Source: Betaproteobacteria bacterium (GTDB taxonomy: Bacteria > Pseudomonadota > Gammaproteobacteria > Burkholderiales > Rhodocyclaceae). Taken from it: a stretch of DNA of 64,000 bases. A program made the translations under genes and the position numbers. The stretch spans positions 1 through 64,000 of the forward strand of contig JAHRYN010000009.1 of the NCBI GenBank assembly GCA_020621405.1, in the 5' to 3' direction. Shown here piece after piece: positions 9,540-17,791 of the stretch (its first letter is position 1; the number at the start of each line of letters is the position of its first letter). Below the pieces are notes generated by a model. The model did not search any database. It was not told the origin of the DNA and saw only the letters and a list, made by a program, of their open reading frames with translations.

Positions 9540-9586
9540 GCATTGGGTACCCGTGACCCCGACGACCGAACATCGATGGAGACGCC

Positions 9587-10186
9587 ATGAGCGAACTCGA
9601 ACAAAGGCATGAAGCGCGCATGAAGCGCAAGAAGGAAGTGGTGGACCAGGGCATCGCCGCGGCGCAGGTGGAGCGCGGCGTGCTGGTGGTCAACACCGGC
9701 AACGGCAAGGGCAAGTCGAGCGCCGGCTTCGGCGTGGTCGCGCGTGCGCTCGGCCATGGCATGAAGGTCGGTGTGGTGCAGTTCATCAAAGGCCGTTCGG
9801 ACACCGGTGAGGAAGCTTTCTTCCGTCGCCAGGCCGACGTGCAGTGGCATGTCATGGGCGAAGGCTTCACCTGGGAGACGCAGGACCGCGCGCGCGATGT
9901 CGCCACCGCCGAGGCGGGCTGGGCTCAGGCGCGCGCCCTGCTGTCCGATCCGGCGATCGGGCTGGTGGTGCTGGACGAGCTGAACATCGCGCTCAAGTAC
10001 GGCTATCTCGACGTGCACGCGGTGCTGGCCGACATCGCCGCGCGGCCGCCGATGCAGCACGTGATCGTGACCGGCCGCGCCGCGCCGCCCGAGCTGATAG
10101 AGGCGGCCGACACGGTGACCGACATGACGCTGGTCAAGCACGCGTTCAAGGCCGGCGTGAAGGCCATGCCGGGGCTGGAGTGGTAA
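9587..10186 (+). CDS. cobO: Cob(I)yrinic acid a,c-diamide adenosyltransferase
   Basis: 199 residues of the CobO/BtuR/CobA family, which transfers the 5'-deoxyadenosyl group from ATP to reduced corrinoid in the cytoplasm. The unusual P-loop TGNGKGKSS is at 37-45, followed by GVVQFIKG, the MGEGFTWETQD segment and VVLDELNIALKYGYLD, all diagnostic. The lysine- and arginine-rich N-terminus is normal for the family. It lies just past the REP pair and 8 bp before the next gene, consistent with one transcript. Confidence 0.95.
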   Translation: MSELEQRHEARMKRKKEVVDQGIAAAQVERGVLVVNTGNGKGKSSAGFGVVARALGHGMKVGVVQFIKGRSDTGEEAFFRRQADVQWHVMGEGFTWETQDRARDVATAEAGWAQARALLSDPAIGLVVLDELNIALKYGYLDVHAVLADIAARPPMQHVIVTGRAAPPELIEAADTVTDMTLVKHAFKAGVKAMPGLEW

Positions 10187-10194
10187 GCGGAACG

Positions 10195-11484
10195 ATGCGC
10201 CGCTGTCCGGCGCTGATGGTCGCCGCACCGGCTTCCGGCCAGGGCAAGACGACCGTGGTGGCGGCGCTGGCGCGACTGCACCGCTTGCGCGGGCGGCGGG
10301 TCGCCGTGTTCAAGTGCGGTCCGGATTTCCTCGATCCGCAGATCCACGCGCTGGCCAGCGGCCGGCCGGTGCATACGGTCGACCTGTGGATGACCGGCGA
10401 GGCCGACATCGCCGCGCGCCTGTACGCGGCAGCGGCCGATGCCGATCTCATCCTGATCGAATCGGTGATGGGCCTGTACGACGGCACGCCGTCGAGCGCC
10501 GACATCGCACGCCGCTTCGCACTGCCGGTGCTGGCGGTGATCGATGCGCGGGCGATGGCGCAGACCTTCGGCGCGCTGGCGCATGGCCTGAAGCACTACC
10601 GCGATGGCGTCGACCTGACGGCGGTGATCGCCAACCGCGTCGGCTCGGAGCGGCATGCCGACATGCTGCGCGACAGCCTGCCGGCCGACATCGCCTGGTA
10701 CGGCGGCCTGCCGCGCGACGAGCGCATCGCGCTGCCGGAACGCCACCTCGGCCTGCTGCCGGTCGCCGAGATCGAAGGGCTGGATGGGCAGCTGGACATC
10801 GCGGCGCAGCTGCTCGGCGCGTCGACGGCCGCCGACCTGCCGCTGGCGGCGGCCTTCGAACCGGCCGCGCTGCCATCGCTGCCGGCCACGCTGGCCGGTG
10901 TGCGCATCGCGCTGGCGCGCGACGAGGCTTTCTGTTTCGTCTATCCGGCCAACATCGACTGCCTGCAGGCGATGGGCGCGCGCATCGTCGAGTTCTCGCC
11001 GCTCGCCGATGCCGCGCTGCCCGACTGCGATGCGGTGTGGCTGCCCGGCGGCTATCCGGAACTCCATGCCGCGCGCTGGCAGGCCAATGCCGCGATGCAT
11101 GCGTCGCTGCGCGCGCATCACGCGGCCGGCAAGCCGATGCTGGCCGAATGCGGCGGCATGATGAGCCTGTTCGACTCGCTGACCGACAAGGCCGGCGTCA
11201 CGCACGCGGCGGCGGCGCTGCTGCCCGGTGCGGTACGCATGCAGACGCGGCTGGCCGCGCTCGGCCCGCAGCAGCTCGACCTGCCGGAAGGCCGGCTGCG
11301 CGGCCATACTTTCCACTTTTCGACCACCGACACGCCGCTGCCTGTGACTGCGCAGGCGGTCACGCCGGACGGGCGCGCGGGCGAGGCGGTGTATCGCGTC
11401 GGCCGGCTGACCGCGAGCTATGTACACCTGTACTTCCCGTCGAATCCGGCGGCGGCAGCGGCATTGTTCGCGCCCGGACCGTGA
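10195..11484 (+). CDS. cobB: Cobyrinate a,c-diamide synthase
   Basis: 429 residues. The enzyme (CobB, or CbiA in the anaerobic pathway) amidates the a and c side chains of cobyrinate or hydrogenobyrinate. The N-terminal synthetase P-loop is APASGQGKTT (11-20), with ESVMGLYDGT further on. The C-terminal amidotransferase has Cys319 in LAECGGMM and His411 in SYVHLYF. The ATG at 10195 was chosen to keep the family's N-terminus. Sequence alone does not separate CobB from CbiA use, since the ring-synthesis genes are outside the window. Confidence 0.93.
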   Translation: MRRCPALMVAAPASGQGKTTVVAALARLHRLRGRRVAVFKCGPDFLDPQIHALASGRPVHTVDLWMTGEADIAARLYAAAADADLILIESVMGLYDGTPSSADIARRFALPVLAVIDARAMAQTFGALAHGLKHYRDGVDLTAVIANRVGSERHADMLRDSLPADIAWYGGLPRDERIALPERHLGLLPVAEIEGLDGQLDIAAQLLGASTAADLPLAAAFEPAALPSLPATLAGVRIALARDEAFCFVYPANIDCLQAMGARIVEFSPLADAALPDCDAVWLPGGYPELHAARWQANAAMHASLRAHHAAGKPMLAECGGMMSLFDSLTDKAGVTHAAAALLPGAVRMQTRLAALGPQQLDLPEGRLRGHTFHFSTTDTPLPVTAQAVTPDGRAGEAVYRVGRLTASYVHLYFPSNPAAAAALFAPGP

Positions 11485-11506
11485 CCGGCGCGGGCGAAGG
11501 GAGCGT

Positions 11507-12205
11507 ATGAACAATCTCGATGCAGGACTGCCGGACATCGGCGACGCCGCCGGTGCGCCGCACGGCTACGACGACGACGCGCGCAGCGCCGTCTACAGGG
11601 TGATTGCCGAGCGGCGCGACATGCGCCACTTCCGCCGCGACCCGGTCGACCCGGCGGCGCTGCGGCGCCTGCTGTGGGCGGCGCATCACGCGCCCAGCGT
11701 CGGCTACATGCAGCCGTGGCGCTTCATGCGCATCACGGATGTGGCGCTGCGCACGGCCATCCACGCGCTGGTCGAGGAGGAACGTCTGGCCACCGCGCGC
11801 GCGCTCGGCGAACGAGAGGAGCAGTTCATGCGGCTCAAGGTCGAGGGCGTGCTCGACTGCGGCGAGCTGCTGGTCGCCGCTCTGTGCGACGGTCGCGACA
11901 GGCACGTGTTCGGCCGGCGCACGCTGCCTGAAATGGATCTGGCATCGTGCGCCTGCGCCATTCAGAACATGTGGCTGGCGGCGCGCGCCGAGGGGCTGGG
12001 CATGGGCTGGGTGTCGATCTTCGATCCGCACAAGCTGGCGGCGCTGCTGCGGATGCCGGGCGATGCCCGCCCGATAGCGGTGCTGTGCATCGGCCATGTC
12101 GACGCGTTCTACCGTGCACCGATGCTGGAACTCGAAGGCTGGGCCGCGCGCCTGCCCGAAGGCGTGCTGATGGGCGAAAACGGCTGGCCGGAGGCAGCGG
12201 CGTGA
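11507..12205 (+). CDS. bluB: 5,6-dimethylbenzimidazole synthase
   Basis: 232 residues. BluB is an oxygen-dependent flavodestructase that breaks FMNH2 to give dimethylbenzimidazole, the lower ligand of B12. Nitroreductase-fold motifs are visible: [13 protein letters not shown] near the N-terminus, [15 protein letters not shown], and [13 protein letters not shown] with [12 protein letters not shown] near the end. The start at 11507 follows GAAGGGAG. The stop overlaps the cbiB start by GTGA. Its presence implies aerobic lower-ligand synthesis. Confidence 0.92.
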   Translation: MNNLDAGLPDIGDAAGAPHGYDDDARSAVYRVIAERRDMRHFRRDPVDPAALRRLLWAAHHAPSVGYMQPWRFMRITDVALRTAIHALVEEERLATARALGEREEQFMRLKVEGVLDCGELLVAALCDGRDRHVFGRRTLPEMDLASCACAIQNMWLAARAEGLGMGWVSIFDPHKLAALLRMPGDARPIAVLCIGHVDAFYRAPMLELEGWAARLPEGVLMGENGWPEAAA

Positions 12206-13164
12206 GCGTGCTGCCGCCCTTCGCGCTGCTGGTCGTCTGCGCGCTGCTTGGCGTGCTGCTCGACCGGCTGCTCGGCGAACCGCGGCGCGCGCATCCGCTG
12301 GTCGCCTTCGGCCGGCTGGCCGGCTGGCTGCAGGCGCACGCCAATCCGGCCGCCCGGCAGTGCAGTCCGGCCACCCGCGTCGCGGGGCTGCTGGCGTGGG
12401 CGCTGGCCGTGCTGCTGCCGGTGGCGCTGGCCGGCTGGCTGCGCCTGCGCGCCGGCGCATGGGCGGCGGTAATCGACGTTCTGCTGCTGTACTTCGCGCT
12501 CGGTGCGCGCAGCCTGACCGAACACGCGTTTGCTGTGTCGCGACCGCTCGTTGCCGGCGATCTCGGTGCGGCGCGCCAGCGCGTCGGCTGGATGGTCAGC
12601 CGCGATACCACACAGCTGGACGAGGCCGGTGTCGCGCGCGCAGCCACCGAATCGGTGCTCGAGAACGGCAACGACGCGGTGTTCGGCGCCCTGTTCTGGT
12701 TCTTCGTGTTCGGTGGCCCGGGCGCGCTGCTGTTCCGTCTGGCCAACACGCTCGATGCGATGTGGGGCTACCGCACGCCGCGCCTGCGCTACTTCGGCTG
12801 GGCGGCGGCACGCATCGACGATCTGCTGAATTTCGTGCCGGCGCGGCTGACCGCGCTGTCCTACGCGCTGTGCGGCGCGGGCCGCGGTGCGACCCGCCGC
12901 GCGCTGGCCTGCTGGCGCGCCCAGGCGCCGGCGTGGGACAGTCCGAACGCCGGTCCGGTGATGGCGGCCGGCGCCGGTGCGCTCGGCCTGGCGCTGGGCG
13001 GTGCCGCGATCTATCACGGCCGCATCGAAGCGCGCCCGCCGCTGGGTGAGGGTGCGTTGCCGCGTGCCGCCGACATCGACCGCGCCTGTGCGCTGGTCGG
13101 CCATGCCATGACGCTGTGGCTTCTGCTGGCCGCGCTGGCGGCCCTGCTGGTGAGTCTGAAATGA
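12202..13164 (+). CDS. cbiB: Adenosylcobinamide-phosphate synthase
   Basis: 320 residues, the normal length of CbiB (CobD in the aerobic naming), an inner-membrane enzyme that joins aminopropanol phosphate to adenosylcobyric acid. It has several hydrophobic segments and the conserved [53 protein letters not shown] and [14 protein letters not shown] blocks. The GTG start overlaps the bluB stop, and its own stop overlaps the next ATG, so all three are coupled. Confidence 0.93.
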   Translation: MSVLPPFALLVVCALLGVLLDRLLGEPRRAHPLVAFGRLAGWLQAHANPAARQCSPATRVAGLLAWALAVLLPVALAGWLRLRAGAWAAVIDVLLLYFALGARSLTEHAFAVSRPLVAGDLGAARQRVGWMVSRDTTQLDEAGVARAATESVLENGNDAVFGALFWFFVFGGPGALLFRLANTLDAMWGYRTPRLRYFGWAAARIDDLLNFVPARLTALSYALCGAGRGATRRALACWRAQAPAWDSPNAGPVMAAGAGALGLALGGAAIYHGRIEARPPLGEGALPRAADIDRACALVGHAMTLWLLLAALAALLVSLK

Positions 13165-14186
13165 ATATCCCGAACTTCGCGCCCCGCCCGCTCCACGGTG
13201 GCCGCCTGCTGGTCGCGGCCAGCCGCTACGGCATCGCGCCAGCCGACTGGCTGGACCTGTCGACCGGCATCAACCCGCAGCCCTGGCCGGTGCCGGCGGT
13301 GCCGCAGGACGTGTGGCAACGGCTGCCGGAGGACGACGACGGACTGGAGGCGGCTGCCGCCGACTATTACGGCTGTGCCTCGCTGCTGCCGGTTGCCGGC
13401 TCGCAGGCGGCGATCCAGCTGCTGCCGCTGCTGTTTCCGCGCAGCCGCGTGGCCATCCTGTCGCCGACCTACAGCGAACATCCGCACGGCTGGCATCAGG
13501 CCGGCCACCAGGTGAGCAGCGTGACCGCGGACCGGATCGAGGCGGCGGTCGACAGCAGCGACATCCTGCTGCTGGTGCAGCCGAACAATCCGACCGGCAA
13601 CCTGTTTCCGCCGGAACGGGTGCTCGGCTGGCGCGACCGGCTCGCCGCACGCGGCGGCACGCTGGTGGTCGACGAAGCCTTCATCGACGCGACGCCCGAA
13701 GCGGGCGTGGTCGCGCACTGCGCCGCCGGCGACGAAGGCAAAGGTCTGATCGTGCTGCGCTCGCTCGGCAAGTTCTTCGGCCTGGCCGGCGCACGCGTCG
13801 GCTTCGTGTTCGCACAGCGCGCCATCCTCGACGCATTGGCTGTGCGGCTGGGCCCGTGGCCGGTGGCCGGCCCGTCGCGCTGGGTGGCGCAGCGCGCGCT
13901 GGCCGATCGCGTCTGGCAGCAGGCGCAGTGCGTGCTGCTCGGGCAGGCCGGCACCCGGCTGGAGGCGCTGGTGCGCGATGCCGGCTGGGGCGAAACGAGC
14001 GGCTGCGCGCTGTTCCGGTTCGTGCGCACGCCGCATGCTGCGGCGCTGTACGACGCCTTTGCCCGGCGCGGCATCCTGCTGCGCCTGTTCGACGACCTGT
14101 CCGCGCTGCGCGTCGGTCTGCCGGCCGATGAGGCGCAATGGCAGCGGCTGGAAACCGCGGTGCACGGGATCGGCTGGCGTGGGTGA
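13161..14186 (+). CDS. cobC: Threonine-phosphate decarboxylase, B12 type
   Basis: 341 residues of the fold-type I PLP aminotransferase superfamily (CobC, or CobD in Salmonella naming). It decarboxylates threonine phosphate to aminopropanol phosphate, the substrate of CbiB encoded just upstream. Visible features are LHGGRL and [12 protein letters not shown] near the start, PNNPTGN (141-147), VVDEAFID and the PLP lysine Lys204 in [15 protein letters not shown]. It is somewhat shorter than the Salmonella enzyme. The ATG overlaps the cbiB stop. Confidence 0.9.
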   Translation: MNIPNFAPRPLHGGRLLVAASRYGIAPADWLDLSTGINPQPWPVPAVPQDVWQRLPEDDDGLEAAAADYYGCASLLPVAGSQAAIQLLPLLFPRSRVAILSPTYSEHPHGWHQAGHQVSSVTADRIEAAVDSSDILLLVQPNNPTGNLFPPERVLGWRDRLAARGGTLVVDEAFIDATPEAGVVAHCAAGDEGKGLIVLRSLGKFFGLAGARVGFVFAQRAILDALAVRLGPWPVAGPSRWVAQRALADRVWQQAQCVLLGQAGTRLEALVRDAGWGETSGCALFRFVRTPHAAALYDAFARRGILLRLFDDLSALRVGLPADEAQWQRLETAVHGIGWRG

Positions 14187-14196
14187 TCGACGCGTG

Positions 14197-14255
14197 GATC
14201 GCGAGCGGTGCTCGAACGAAGCTGCCGGTTCCGTAGGAGCGAGCCATGCTCGCGG
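14197..14255. repeat. Inverted pair of REP palindromes
   Basis: A degenerate REP (GATCGCGAGCGGTGCTCG, 14197-14214) faces a good copy (GTAGGAGCGAGCCATGCTCG, 14233-14255). They sit between cobC and btuF. The rest of the 186-bp spacer shows no other clear signal. Confidence 0.75.
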
Positions 14256-14372
14256 TCCGATCCCGCACTTCCTGCACTCGCGGTCATGGCATCGCGTGCC
14301 GCTGTCCTGCGGATGCACATCCGTGCCGGCAACCTCGCCCTCGCCTGACCCAATGATGACGGAAACCCGACG

Positions 14373-15263
14373 ATGAAAGCTCTGTTCGCTCTGTTTGCCC
14401 TGCTGTCCGTACTTGCCGCCGCGCCCGCGGCCGCCGACATCCGCGTCACCGATGACGCGGGCCACGTCATCGTGCTGGCAGCGCCGGCGCAGCGCATCGT
14501 CAGCCTGGCGCCGCATGTGACCGAGCTGCTCTACGCCGCCGGTGCCGGCGCGAAAGTGGTCGGCGCCGTGCAGTACAGCGACTATCCGGAGGCGGCCAGG
14601 GCGCTGCCGCGCGTTGGTGGCTACACCGCGCTGGACATGGAAGCGGTGGTCGCGCTGAAGCCCGATCTGGTGATCGCGTGGAAGAGCGGCAACCGCAACC
14701 AGCAGTACGACCGGCTGGAAAAACTGGGCATCCCGGTATTCGTCAATGAACCGCGCAGTCTCGACGACGTTGCGCGCTCGATCGAAACGTTCGGTCGGCT
14801 GGCCGCGACCTCGACCGAGGCCGGTGCGGCGGCGGCGGCCTTTCGCACCCGGCGCGATGCGCTGGCCGTGCGCTACGCGCAGCGGCCGCCGGTCGAGGTG
14901 TTCTACCAGATATGGAACAGGCCGCTGATGACCATCAACGGCAAGCACCTGATTTCCGACGTGATGGCCTTGTGCGGCGGCCACAATGTGTTCGCCGACC
15001 TGCCGATACTGGCGCCGACCGTGACCGAGGAGGCGGTGCTGGCGGCGGCACCGCAGGCCATCATCGCAAGCGGCATGGGCGACTCGCGTCCGGAATGGCT
15101 GGACAGCTGGCGTCGCTGGACCACACTGCCGGCGGTGGCGCGCGACAACCTGTTCTTCATTCCGCCGGAGCTGCTGCAGCGTCACACGCCGCGCATCCTG
15201 GACGGTGCGACCCGCCTGTGCGAACAGCTGGAACAGGCGCGCGCGAAGGCGGGTCGCAAATGA
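14373..15263 (+). CDS. btuF: Cobalamin-binding periplasmic protein
   Basis: 296 residues. A signal peptide (about 1-21, ending APAAA) is followed by a class III helical-backbone binding protein with RIVSLAPHVTELLYAAGAG, VGAVQYSDYPEAA and PRVGGYTALDMEAVVALKPDLVIAW, typical of BtuF. It delivers corrinoid to the permease encoded at 7621-8643. The gene is separated from cobC by a REP pair and is followed by a REP-based tandem repeat with no ordinary terminator. A siderophore role is possible for the family but less likely here. Confidence 0.88.
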   Translation: MKALFALFALLSVLAAAPAAADIRVTDDAGHVIVLAAPAQRIVSLAPHVTELLYAAGAGAKVVGAVQYSDYPEAARALPRVGGYTALDMEAVVALKPDLVIAWKSGNRNQQYDRLEKLGIPVFVNEPRSLDDVARSIETFGRLAATSTEAGAAAAAFRTRRDALAVRYAQRPPVEVFYQIWNRPLMTINGKHLISDVMALCGGHNVFADLPILAPTVTEEAVLAAAPQAIIASGMGDSRPEWLDSWRRWTTLPAVARDNLFFIPPELLQRHTPRILDGATRLCEQLEQARAKAGRK

Positions 15264-15334
15264 GCGTTGACCTGCGGCCGCGCCGCATCGCCTGCCTGAC
15301 CGAACTGGAGCGTTGCCTTGATGCCGATCCCGTG

Positions 15335-15864
15335 ACGTGAAGGTTTCGCAGGAGCGAGCCACGCTCGCGATCCGGTCGTCAGACAAGTGACGCCGGTGAT
15401 ATTGGCGGATCCGTTCGCCAGATGACATGCGTGCTGATGGCGGGCGGGGTTATCGCGAGCATGGCTCGCTCGTACCGGGCAGGGCGCCATCGGCACCACA
15501 AATCGCCCCGGATCCTCGATGCGGGTGGTTGATGCAGTGACGCGAAGGTTTCGCAGGAGCGAGCCACGCTCGCGATCCGGTCGTCAGACAAGTGACGCCG
15601 GTGATATTGGCGGATCCGTTCGCCAGATGACATGCGTGCTGATGGCGGGCGGGGTTATCGCGAGCATGGCTCGCTCGTACCGGGCAGGGCGCCATCGGCA
15701 CCACAAATCGCCCCGGATCCTCGATGCGGGTGGTTGATGCAGTGACGCGAAGGTTTCGCAGGAGCGAGCCACGCTCGCGATCCGGGCGTCAAACAGTGAC
15801 GCTGGTGATATTGGCGGATCCGTTCGCCAGATGACATGCGAGCCGGTGGCGGGCGGCGTTTTCG
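15335..15864. repeat. 205-bp tandem repeat, about 2.6 copies, REP-based
   Basis: Unit starts at 15335, 15540 and 15745 are exactly 205 bp apart. The first two copies are essentially identical; the third is partial and diverged after about 50 bp (GGGCGTCAAACAG against GGTCGTCAGACAAG). Each full unit has one REP facing left (GCAGGAGCGAGCCACGCTCG) and one facing right (TATCGCGAGCATGGCTCGCT). Nothing in the 600-bp gap between btuF and the UPF0178 gene looks coding. Confidence 0.9.
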
Positions 15865-15880
15865 CGTGCGGTGCCCACGC

Positions 15881-16339
15881 CTACAGGATCCTGGCGAGGA
15901 ACTTGTCGAGCGCGGCGGCGAAGGCGCGGCTGTCGGCGGTGGAAAAGGCGGATGGGCCGCCGCTCATCACGCCGCTGTCGCGCAGGTCGTTCATCAGCGC
16001 GCGCATCTGCAGCCGCTCGTGGATGGTGCCCGGCGAAAACCAGTCGCCGCGGGGTTCCAGCGCGTGCGCGCCGCGTCCGAGCACGGCAGCGGCCAGCGGG
16101 ATGTCGGCGGTGATGACCAGATCGCCGGCCGTCACCGCCTCCTCGATGTAGCGATCGGCCGCGTCGAAGCCGTGTGCCACCTGCACCGCGCGTATCACCG
16201 GTGACGGCGGCACGCGCAGCAGCTTGTTGGCGACCAGCGTCAGCGACATGCCGGTGCGGGTCGCCGCGCGGAACAGGATGTCCTTGACCGGCGCCGGGCA
16301 GGCGTCGGCGTCGACCCAGATGGACAGCGCGCCGGCCAT
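15881..16339 (-). CDS. UPF0178 (YaiI/YqxD) family protein
   Basis: 152 residues, the full family length. It begins with the hallmark SIWVDADACPAPVKDILFRAA and contains GDLVITADIPLAAAVLGRGAHALEP, near PIN/FEN-like nuclease folds in arrangement of acidic residues. The biochemical role of UPF0178 is not established. It lies 4 bp downstream of a small gene (16344-16607), and the two probably form one transcript. Confidence 0.88.
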   Translation of the reverse strand: MAGALSIWVDADACPAPVKDILFRAATRTGMSLTLVANKLLRVPPSPVIRAVQVAHGFDAADRYIEEAVTAGDLVITADIPLAAAVLGRGAHALEPRGDWFSPGTIHERLQMRALMNDLRDSGVMSGGPSAFSTADSRAFAAALDKFLARIL

Positions 16340-16343
16340 GCGG

Positions 16344-16607
16344 TCAGCCGAGCGCCTTGCGCAGCAGCTCGTCGGTCAGCTCGTTGAGCGACATTTCGCG
16401 CTCGGTGGCGAGGTCGCGCAGGCGTGCCGCCAGCGCGGAGTCGATCTTGACGGCGAAGGGCACCAGTCCCCGCTCCTGATCGAGCCGGCGCTGTTCCTTG
16501 CGGTCGACCGGCGGTGCGGCGCCAAGCGTCGTGCGTGCGCCGGCGGCGTGTTTCATCTGGGCCACCACTTTGAGGCGGTCGTTCTTGTACAGATCGGTTT
16601 TCTTCAA
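16344..16607 (-). CDS. Small hypothetical protein with ribbon-helix-helix-like C-terminus
   Basis: 87 residues. The N-terminal half is basic and lacks a recognised motif. The end (VKIDSALAARLRDLATERE followed by MSLNELTDELLRKALG) has the spacing of a ribbon-helix-helix or Arc-type segment, with a strand then two helices. A start at 16607 fits the divergent layout with yaeQ. It is probably co-transcribed with the UPF0178 gene. A DNA-binding role is inference from pattern only. Confidence 0.6.
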   Translation of the reverse strand: MKKTDLYKNDRLKVVAQMKHAAGARTTLGAAPPVDRKEQRRLDQERGLVPFAVKIDSALAARLRDLATEREMSLNELTDELLRKALG

Positions 16608-16687
16608 GTCGGTATCCTGTCCGGTTTGGTTTCGTTCGCAGCCTGCAAAAGCACTGGCCGCGACACTTCAGGGACGCATTGTCGACC

Positions 16688-17242
16688 ATGGCTCTCAAAT
16701 CCACCATCTACAAGATCAATCTCAATGTGTCGGACATGGACCGCGGCTACTACGCCGAACATGCGCTGACCGTCGCGCGCCATCCGTCGGAGAACGACGA
16801 ACGCCTGATGGTGCGCGTGCTGGCGTTCGCGCTGCATGCATCGGAAGACCTGCGCTTCGGGCGTGGACTGAGCACCGAGGATGAAGCCGACCTGTACGAA
16901 CCCGACCTGACCGGTGCCATCCGGCTGTGGCTGGATGTCGGCCTGCCGGACGAGCGGCTGGTGCGCAAGGCCGCGGCGCGCGCGGAGCGCGTCGTGGTCG
17001 TCAGCTACGGCCGCACTGCGGCACAGTGGTGGGAACAGTCGAAAGGCACGCTGGCGCGGCTGGACAACCTCACCGTGGTGCGCCTCGCGCCGGCCGACAC
17101 GCTGGCGCTGGCCGGACTGGCGCAGCGCGCGATGAAGCTGCAGTGCATCGTCAACGAAGGCCAGATCTGGCTGGGCGACGACGACGCGATGCTGCAGCCG
17201 GCCTGGGAAGTGATACACAGCGCCGGTACGCCACCGCGCTGA
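16688..17242 (+). CDS. yaeQ: YaeQ family protein
   Basis: 184 residues, close to the 181 of the E. coli protein. It opens with ALKSTIYKINLNVSDMDRGYY and contains RHPSENDERLMVRVLAFALHA and EPDLTGAIRLWLDVGLPDE, followed by RVVVVSYG. YaeQ proteins have a PD-(D/E)XK-like nuclease fold, but no activity is firmly assigned. The ATG at 16688 is preferred over an in-frame TTG nine bases earlier. It is divergent from the small gene at 16344-16607. Confidence 0.88.
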   Translation: MALKSTIYKINLNVSDMDRGYYAEHALTVARHPSENDERLMVRVLAFALHASEDLRFGRGLSTEDEADLYEPDLTGAIRLWLDVGLPDERLVRKAAARAERVVVVSYGRTAAQWWEQSKGTLARLDNLTVVRLAPADTLALAGLAQRAMKLQCIVNEGQIWLGDDDAMLQPAWEVIHSAGTPPR

Positions 17243-17279
17243 TGCCGTGGCGGGGCCCGGTCCGGCTCCGTCCAGACTT

Positions 17280-17327
17280 GAAAAACATCTGTGCGCCATC
17301 CATATGGATGGTGTTAGGATGTTTTTC
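17280..17327. promoter_or_regulatory. Nested inverted repeats, likely operator of the RHH regulator
   Basis: The outer arms GAAAAACATC (17280-17289) and GATGTTTTTC (17318-17327) are perfect complements. They flank a perfect 16-bp palindrome, CCATCCATATGGATGG (17296-17311). The element ends directly at the regulator start codon, as expected for an autoregulated ribbon-helix-helix gene. Confidence 0.65.
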
Positions 17328-17753
17328 ATGGACAAGACACAAGCCACCCCGGGCGCCAGGCCGAAAGCCGCCGAATCCGAGAAGATCACGATCAATCTCG
17401 GATTCGTCGATCTCGGACAGATCGATCTGCTGGTCGCCGAAGGTTTTTACAGCAACCGCACGGATTTCATCCGCACGGCGATACGCAATCACCTGACCAG
17501 CCATGCCGAGGCGGTCCGGCAGGTGGTGGCACGCCGGATGTTCGTGCTGGGCATGCAGCACTTCACCGCCGACTACCTGAGGGGCGTGCAGGCGGCCAAT
17601 GAAACGCTGCACATCCGCGTGCTCGGCCTGGCCACGATTGCCGATGACGTGACGCCGGAACTCGCGCTGGCGACGATCGCGTCGCTGGATGTACTGGGCG
17701 CGCTGCATGCCAGCCCTGAAGTCAGGGCGGCGCTGGCTCATCGCCAGCTCTGA
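17328..17753 (+). CDS. CopG/ribbon-helix-helix transcriptional regulator
   Basis: 141 residues. A disordered N-terminus of about 20 residues leads into a ribbon-helix-helix segment (EKITINLGFVDLGQIDLLV then FYSNRTDFIRTAIRNHLTSH) of the CopG/MetJ class, followed by an extra C-terminal region of about 80 residues that may sense a ligand. AGGA about 8 nt upstream favours the ATG at 17328 over one at 17319. Nested palindromes just before the start suggest autoregulation. It lies 38 bp before a PHB-depolymerase-like gene, which it may control. Confidence 0.8.
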   Translation: MDKTQATPGARPKAAESEKITINLGFVDLGQIDLLVAEGFYSNRTDFIRTAIRNHLTSHAEAVRQVVARRMFVLGMQHFTADYLRGVQAANETLHIRVLGLATIADDVTPELALATIASLDVLGALHASPEVRAALAHRQL

Positions 17754-17791
17754 ACGGCGCCGATTTTTCCGGCCCGGAAATGGAGGTTTAC

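Noticed and set aside
9420-9586. Small protein genes in the btuD-cobO spacer
   Set aside because: Short frames come from the REP pair; no ribosome site or conserved start was seen.
15335-15864. CRISPR array
   Set aside because: Units are 205 bp with REP palindromes and no short unique spacers; no cas genes are present.
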